Part shown: positions 7,518-10,015 of the stretch, in pieces
Numbering within the stretch: the first letter of the stretch is position 1
Layout of the letters: each line of letters begins with the position of its first letter
Source of the DNA: Anaerolineales bacterium UBA7227
GTDB lineage: Bacteria; Chloroflexota; Anaerolineae; Anaerolineales; Villigracilaceae
DNA length: 10,015 nt
Direction: 5' to 3'
Assembly (NCBI GenBank): GCA_002473085.1
Contig: DKTP01000141.1
Span: 1-10,015, forward strand
Notes under the pieces: model-generated
Told to the model about the DNA's origin: nothing
The model's input: the letters and a program-made list of their open reading frames with translations, nothing else
The model's database searches: none
Program-made: the position numbers and the translations under genes

Positions 7518-8189
7518 TCAATGCTCGGCAAATAGCAATTCTTCCAATTTGTCCAGCGAGACTTCGGCCAGCGAGTTGACGGTCAGGTTCGCGCCGTCCG
7601 TGCCGAAGCGGATGGTCAACGGGTTGGGGACGGCCACCACAAAGATGCCCGCGGACCTGGCGGCGCGCACGCCGTTGAACGAATCCTCGAAGACCACCGC
7701 CGCCGCTTTCGGGACCTCGAGCCGGTCCGCCGCGAGCAGGAACAGGTCGGGGTGCGGCTTGGCGCGCCCGGGCGCGACGTCGTCGGAGCAGAGGACCGCG
7801 TCGAAACGGGAGTCCAGCCCCAGTCGGGAAAGATGCGAGTCCACCCAGGCGTGGGGCGAGCTCGAAGCCACGGCGAGGCCCAGTCCGCGCCGCGCGGCCT
7901 CGTCGAGCAGGTCGGTCACGCCGGGCAGGATGGGATTCGCGTGGATGAGGGCGTCGGTCTCGCGGCGGTGGCGGGCGCGCAGGGACGCGGCCTCCAGCCT
8001 GGTCAGTTGGGCGAGGTGCGCCGCGGCGTCGTAGAGAGAGTCGCCGTAAGAGCCAATGATCCCGGCCCATTCGTCCATCGGCAGTTCGTGACCGTGTTCG
8101 CGGAAGATGGCTTGCCAGACCGCCGCTTCGGGCGTTTCGGTGTCGAGGATGAGTCCGTCGAAGTCAAAGATGAGGGCTTGGAGAGTCAT
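7518..8189 (-). CDS. HAD superfamily subfamily IA hydrolase (beta-phosphoglucomutase/phosphatase-like)
   Basis: This 223-residue soluble enzyme transfers phosphoryl groups through an aspartyl-phosphate. Motif I is DFDGLILDTE, with nucleophile Asp9 and acid/base Asp11. The helical cap follows (about 17-85). Motif II is VASSS (107-111). Motif III Lys144 lies in GRAKPHPDLF, and motif IV is FEDSFNGVRAA (167-177) with Glu168 and Asp169 for Mg. All four motifs are intact. The LILDTE text and cap size place it with the beta-phosphoglucomutase, phosphoglycolate phosphatase and sugar-phosphate phosphatase group; sequence alone does not fix the substrate. I chose the start at 8189, three residues before the first core strand, over an upstream in-frame ATG at 8240, because the upstream one adds 17 residues that overlap the likely promoter. 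The gene is convergent with the MFS transporter and divergent from the acyltransferase. Confidence 0.92.
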   Translation of the reverse strand: MTLQALIFDFDGLILDTETPEAAVWQAIFREHGHELPMDEWAGIIGSYGDSLYDAAAHLAQLTRLEAASLRARHRRETDALIHANPILPGVTDLLDEAARRGLGLAVASSSPHAWVDSHLSRLGLDSRFDAVLCSDDVAPGRAKPHPDLFLLAADRLEVPKAAAVVFEDSFNGVRAARSAGIFVVAVPNPLTIRFGTDGANLTVNSLAEVSLDKLEELLFAEH

Positions 8190-8220
8190 GGATGTTCTCA
8201 ATTCTGTTTGGAGTCGCGCA

Positions 8221-8229
8221 AGTATATCA
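8221..8229 (-). promoter_or_regulatory. Extended -10 promoter of the HAD gene
   Basis: Read on the minus strand, this is TGATATACT, an extended -10 (TGn followed by TATACT). It lies 31 bases upstream of the chosen HAD start, giving a leader of roughly 25 bases. A recognisable -35 is lacking, which extended -10 promoters can tolerate. Confidence 0.45.
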
Positions 8230-8259
8230 AAGACTGCCACGTTTCGCCCGCGACGGGGT

Positions 8260-8265
8260 TACAAT
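8260..8265 (+). promoter_or_regulatory. Candidate -10 box of the acyltransferase gene
   Basis: TACAAT lies 25 bases before the chosen ATG at 8291 and forms part of a small palindrome TACA-A-TGTA (8260-8268). The same hexamer precedes the sensor kinase gene. No -35 is visible at 16-18 bases. This would place divergent promoters for the HAD and acyltransferase genes about 35 bases apart. Confidence 0.35.
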
Positions 8266-8290
8266 GTACATCTTTGACGACGGAGGCGAC

Positions 8291-8980
8291 ATGCGTAATA
8301 GATTTCTGTACAGGCTGGCGCGCGGCGCGATCCGAGCCTATGCCCAACTGTGGTTCAAGATGCGCGTCCATTGGAGGGCGCCCCTGCCGCACGGACGGAA
8401 ACTGATCGCGGCCAACCATCCTTCCTGCACCGACCCGTTTGTGATTCCCCTGCTGACGAAGGTTGAAATGAGCATCCTGATTACGGGCAAGGCGTTTAAA
8501 GTGCCGTTGTTCAACGATCTCCTGCGGCGCTGCGGACAGATCCCCGTGGTGGAGGGCAGCGGCCGCGACGCGCTGGAGGAGGCGCGCCTGCGTCTCGAAT
8601 CGGATGAGACGGTGGCGATCTTCCCCGAGGGGCATCTCAGCCCGCAGGAGGGCGGTCATCTCCCGGCGCGGCCGGGCGCAGCGCGCCTTGCCATGTTGAC
8701 CGGCGCGCCGGTGATCCCGGTGGGCATCTATTATCCGCGCGAAAAGAACGTTTATATTTCGAGCCGCATCACCGGCGGCCAGAAGTCCGACGGCTATTGG
8801 TATTTGACGGGGCCGTATCAGATCACGGTGGGCGAACCGATGTATTTCAGCGGCGATCCCGACAGCCGCGCGCAGGTGGCCGAGGCCTCCATTGCGTTGA
8901 TGGACGAGATCGCCCATCTCGCGGAGGAAAGCCGCCTGCGTATGCTCCGTCTCATCCCCGCGACGGCGGAGGCGGAATAG
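8291..8980 (+). CDS. 1-acyl-sn-glycerol-3-phosphate acyltransferase family protein (PlsC-like)
   Basis: This 229-residue membrane-associated acyltransferase probably transfers a fatty acyl chain to a glycerophosphate-type acceptor in phospholipid synthesis. The catalytic HX4D motif is NHPSCTD (42-48), with His43 and Asp48. The following segment CGQIPV (81-86) matches motif II. Motif III appears as FPEGHLS (111-117), in which the usual Thr-Arg of FPEGTRS is replaced by His-Leu. VIPVGIYYP (141-149) is motif IV. There is no long N-terminal hydrophobic anchor, and the protein is slightly shorter than E. coli PlsC. I chose the ATG at 8291 because GGAGG (8282-8286) sits just upstream; earlier in-frame ATGs at 8192 and 8264 would overlap the promoter region or lack a ribosome-binding site. 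The acceptor could differ from lysophosphatidate. DUF3090 follows after 28 bases. Confidence 0.9.
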   Translation: MRNRFLYRLARGAIRAYAQLWFKMRVHWRAPLPHGRKLIAANHPSCTDPFVIPLLTKVEMSILITGKAFKVPLFNDLLRRCGQIPVVEGSGRDALEEARLRLESDETVAIFPEGHLSPQEGGHLPARPGAARLAMLTGAPVIPVGIYYPREKNVYISSRITGGQKSDGYWYLTGPYQITVGEPMYFSGDPDSRAQVAEASIALMDEIAHLAEESRLRMLRLIPATAEAE

Positions 8981-8993
8981 CGCGGCGCTCATC

Positions 8994-9002
8994 TGGTATA
9001 CT
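8994..9002 (+). promoter_or_regulatory. Extended -10 promoter immediately upstream of the DUF3090 gene
   Basis: TGGTATACT is an extended -10 (TG, one base, TATACT). Only 6 bases separate it from the ATG at 9009, so a start site at the usual 6-8 bases would fall on or next to the A of the ATG, giving a leaderless or nearly leaderless mRNA. No Shine-Dalgarno sequence precedes the gene (CGCCCC), which is consistent with this reading. Confidence 0.55.
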
Positions 9003-9008
9003 CGCCCC

Positions 9009-9542
9009 ATGCCTCCACGATTTGAAGTTGACCTCGATCTCTGCGAACACATTACCGCCGACGCCATCGGCCAGCCCGGCCGGCGCGTCTTCTACCTTCA
9101 GGGCTGGGAAAAGGGACAGCCTCCCGCCACCGTGTTGATCGAGAAGGCCCAATTGCAATCGCTGGCGATCGGCATCGAACAATTCCTGGCGGACGTGGCG
9201 CGTCAGAATCCCAACCTGGACGAGGCCTCGCACGATTACGTGGAGGAAAAGATGCGCATCCACGCGCCGGTGGACCCGCTCTTCCGCGTCGGCGAGATCG
9301 GGCTGGGCTACGACCAGCAGCGCGACCTCGTGGCGCTGATCGTCCGCGAACTGCTGACCGAGGACGCGGATCCCGAATCGGGGGCGGTGGCCCGCTTCTG
9401 GTGCACGCGGACGCAGTTGCGCGCGCTCTCGCGTTGGGGCGCGGAGATCGTCTCGCGCGGGCGGCCGATCTGTCCGCAATGCGGCCAGCCGATGGAGCCC
9501 GAGGGACACTTCTGTCCCAAGAAGAACGGGCACAAGCGCTGA
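9009..9542 (+). CDS. DUF3090 family protein with C-terminal Cys-rich zinc-ribbon-like tail
   Basis: This is a 177-residue soluble protein of unknown biochemical function. It matches the DUF3090 (TIGR03847) family as I know it: an early GQPGRRVFYLQ strand (21-31), a segment ending in EKAQLQSLAIGIEQFL (45-60), LFRVGEIGLGYD (91-102), a helix TRTQLRALSRWGAEIV (133-148), and the terminal signature GRPICPQCGQPMEPEGHFCP (151-170). Cys155, Cys158, His167, Cys169 and possibly His175 could form a small zinc site. In Actinobacteria this family often neighbours a histidine phosphatase-like protein and an SCO1664-like kinase-fold protein; neither is present here. The gene follows the acyltransferase by 28 bases but appears to have its own promoter. 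The family assignment is strong; no function is claimed. Confidence 0.88.
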   Translation: MPPRFEVDLDLCEHITADAIGQPGRRVFYLQGWEKGQPPATVLIEKAQLQSLAIGIEQFLADVARQNPNLDEASHDYVEEKMRIHAPVDPLFRVGEIGLGYDQQRDLVALIVRELLTEDADPESGAVARFWCTRTQLRALSRWGAEIVSRGRPICPQCGQPMEPEGHFCPKKNGHKR

Positions 9543-9551
9543 GGCAGTGTT

Positions 9552-9575
9552 TAGAGAGCAGAGAATAGAGAGCAG
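9552..9575. repeat. Short tandem direct repeat TAGAGAGCAG in the DUF3090-ATL gap
   Basis: TAGAGAGCAG occurs at 9552-9561 and again at 9566-9575, separated by AGAA (14-base period). It is purine-rich and lies between two convergent stop codons in a 41-base gap. I see no hairpin in it, and no function is evident. Confidence 0.55.
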
Positions 9576-9583
9576 TGGGGACG

Positions 9584-9967
9584 TTAGAACAGGGTCGGCT
9601 GGCTCGGCTCTTCGTCGAGTCCCTTCCAGCCAAACTTCTTGAAATCCACGCGGCCTTTTTCGTCGAAGACCACCCCTTCGGCTTCCAGCAATTCACGTTG
9701 ACGCCGCGCGCCCGGCCGCGGGCTGATCTCCCCTTTGGCGTTGACGACTCTCTGCCACGGCACGTCGTCGGGACAATTCGCCATCGCCCCGCCCACCCAG
9801 CGCGGACCGAACGCCCGGTACGCCTCGAACTCGACCCCGGGCGGGGGAGGCAGCATCAGCGCGATCTGCCCGTACGCGGCGACGCGCCCGCGCGGGATCC
9901 GGCGGACGAGGTCCCACACGAGGGATTGGAATTGCTGCACGTTGGGAGGAGAGGTATAGGCTGGCAT
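9584..9967 (-). CDS. Alkyltransferase-like protein (ATL; MGMT-fold DNA lesion binder lacking the active-site Cys)
   Basis: This 127-residue protein belongs to the DNA-binding domain family of O6-alkylguanine-DNA alkyltransferases. RIPRGRVAAYGQIA (23-36) carries Tyr32, matching the conserved helix-turn-helix Tyr. RWVGGAMANCP (56-66) supplies Arg56 at the arginine-finger position. The active-site PCHRV is replaced by PWQRV (70-74), with Trp71 where the acceptor Cys would be. Known ATLs (YbaZ, Atl1) with Trp there bind O6-alkylguanine, flip it out and hand it to nucleotide excision repair rather than repairing it directly; that role is inferred here. I chose the start at 9967 because AAAGGA lies 5 bases upstream on the minus strand, over an ATG at 10009 that adds 14 residues. 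The C-terminus ends PSQPTLF, which resembles a sliding-clamp binding motif. The gene is convergent with DUF3090. Confidence 0.92.
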   Translation of the reverse strand: MPAYTSPPNVQQFQSLVWDLVRRIPRGRVAAYGQIALMLPPPPGVEFEAYRAFGPRWVGGAMANCPDDVPWQRVVNAKGEISPRPGARRQRELLEAEGVVFDEKGRVDFKKFGWKGLDEEPSQPTLF

Positions 9968-9972
9968 GGGAT

Positions 9973-9978
9973 TCCTTT
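9973..9978 (-). promoter_or_regulatory. Ribosome-binding site deciding the ATL start
   Basis: On the minus strand this reads AAAGGA, placed 5 bases before the ATG at 9967. It is one of the few clear Shine-Dalgarno sequences in the window and supports the shorter 127-residue form. Confidence 0.65.
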
Positions 9979-10015
9979 GGAGAGCGTCTCTTAAATCCTT
10001 TTTGTACACGGATTT

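Noticed and set aside
6028..8034. A 668-codon plus-strand frame overlapping the MFS gene, the intergenic region and the antisense side of the HAD gene
   Set aside because: Its translation is Arg/Pro/His-rich and low in complexity. It overlaps two genes with intact family motifs in other frames and continues through an inverted repeat.
7057..8070. A 337-codon minus-strand frame covering the HAD and MFS ends
   Set aside because: It is a shadow of the HAD gene in another frame and antisense to the MFS gene. The HAD catalytic motifs are all in the frame I annotated.
8192..8290. A longer N-terminus for the acyltransferase from the ATG at 8192 or 8264
   Set aside because: These starts lie over the divergent promoter region and lack a ribosome-binding site, and the extra residues are not part of the PlsC fold. 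The ATG at 8291 follows GGAGG.
1..10015. CRISPR array, tRNA, rRNA, insertion sequence, toxin-antitoxin or defence system
   Set aside because: I looked on both strands and found no regularly spaced repeats, no tRNA-like or rRNA segments, no transposase or integrase motifs, and no small paired genes. The repeats seen are short and intergenic.

Overview
This is a high-GC bacterial window that most resembles an Anaerolineae-type Chloroflexota genome. That placement is an inference. It rests on the DUF3090 protein (a family known to me mainly from Actinobacteria and Chloroflexi), a very large membrane sensor kinase with stacked GAF domains, a GyrB tail without the Gammaproteobacterial insert, and weak or absent Shine-Dalgarno sites with -10 boxes very close to several start codons. 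I see no transposase, integrase, phage gene, tRNA, rRNA or CRISPR array. The gene order looks chromosomal.

Layout, left to right. The window opens inside the last third of the TOPRIM/C-terminal region of DNA gyrase subunit B (+), which ends with a 16-bp perfect palindrome. Next is a 1343-residue sensor histidine kinase (+): one membrane helix, an extracytoplasmic PDZ-like domain, about nine more helices, four GAF-type domains, then HisKA and HATPase_c. A FIST-domain sensory protein (+) follows 54 bases later, so the two form a probable signalling pair. A 14-helix DHA2-type drug/proton antiporter (+) comes next. A HAD-family phosphatase/phosphomutase (-) is convergent with it, and the gap between them holds two hairpin-forming repeats. 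The HAD gene diverges from a PlsC-type acyltransferase (+), which is followed by a DUF3090 protein (+) whose promoter sits almost on its ATG. Last is an alkyltransferase-like DNA-damage protein (-), convergent with DUF3090. All intergenic gaps are shorter than 140 bases.

How the genes fit together. The clearest functional unit is the kinase plus FIST pair: a multi-input membrane sensor and a soluble ligand-binding protein, with no response regulator in the window. FIST proteins working with an adjacent kinase have precedent in the NosP/NahK nitric-oxide systems, but nothing here shows that this pair binds heme. The remaining genes are independent housekeeping or accessory functions (topology, efflux, phosphate ester metabolism, phospholipid synthesis, alkylation damage). 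The most unusual items are the kinase's ComP-like membrane module, the ATL protein with Trp in place of the active-site Cys and a C-terminal QPTLF that resembles a sliding-clamp motif, and the likely leaderless transcription of DUF3090.
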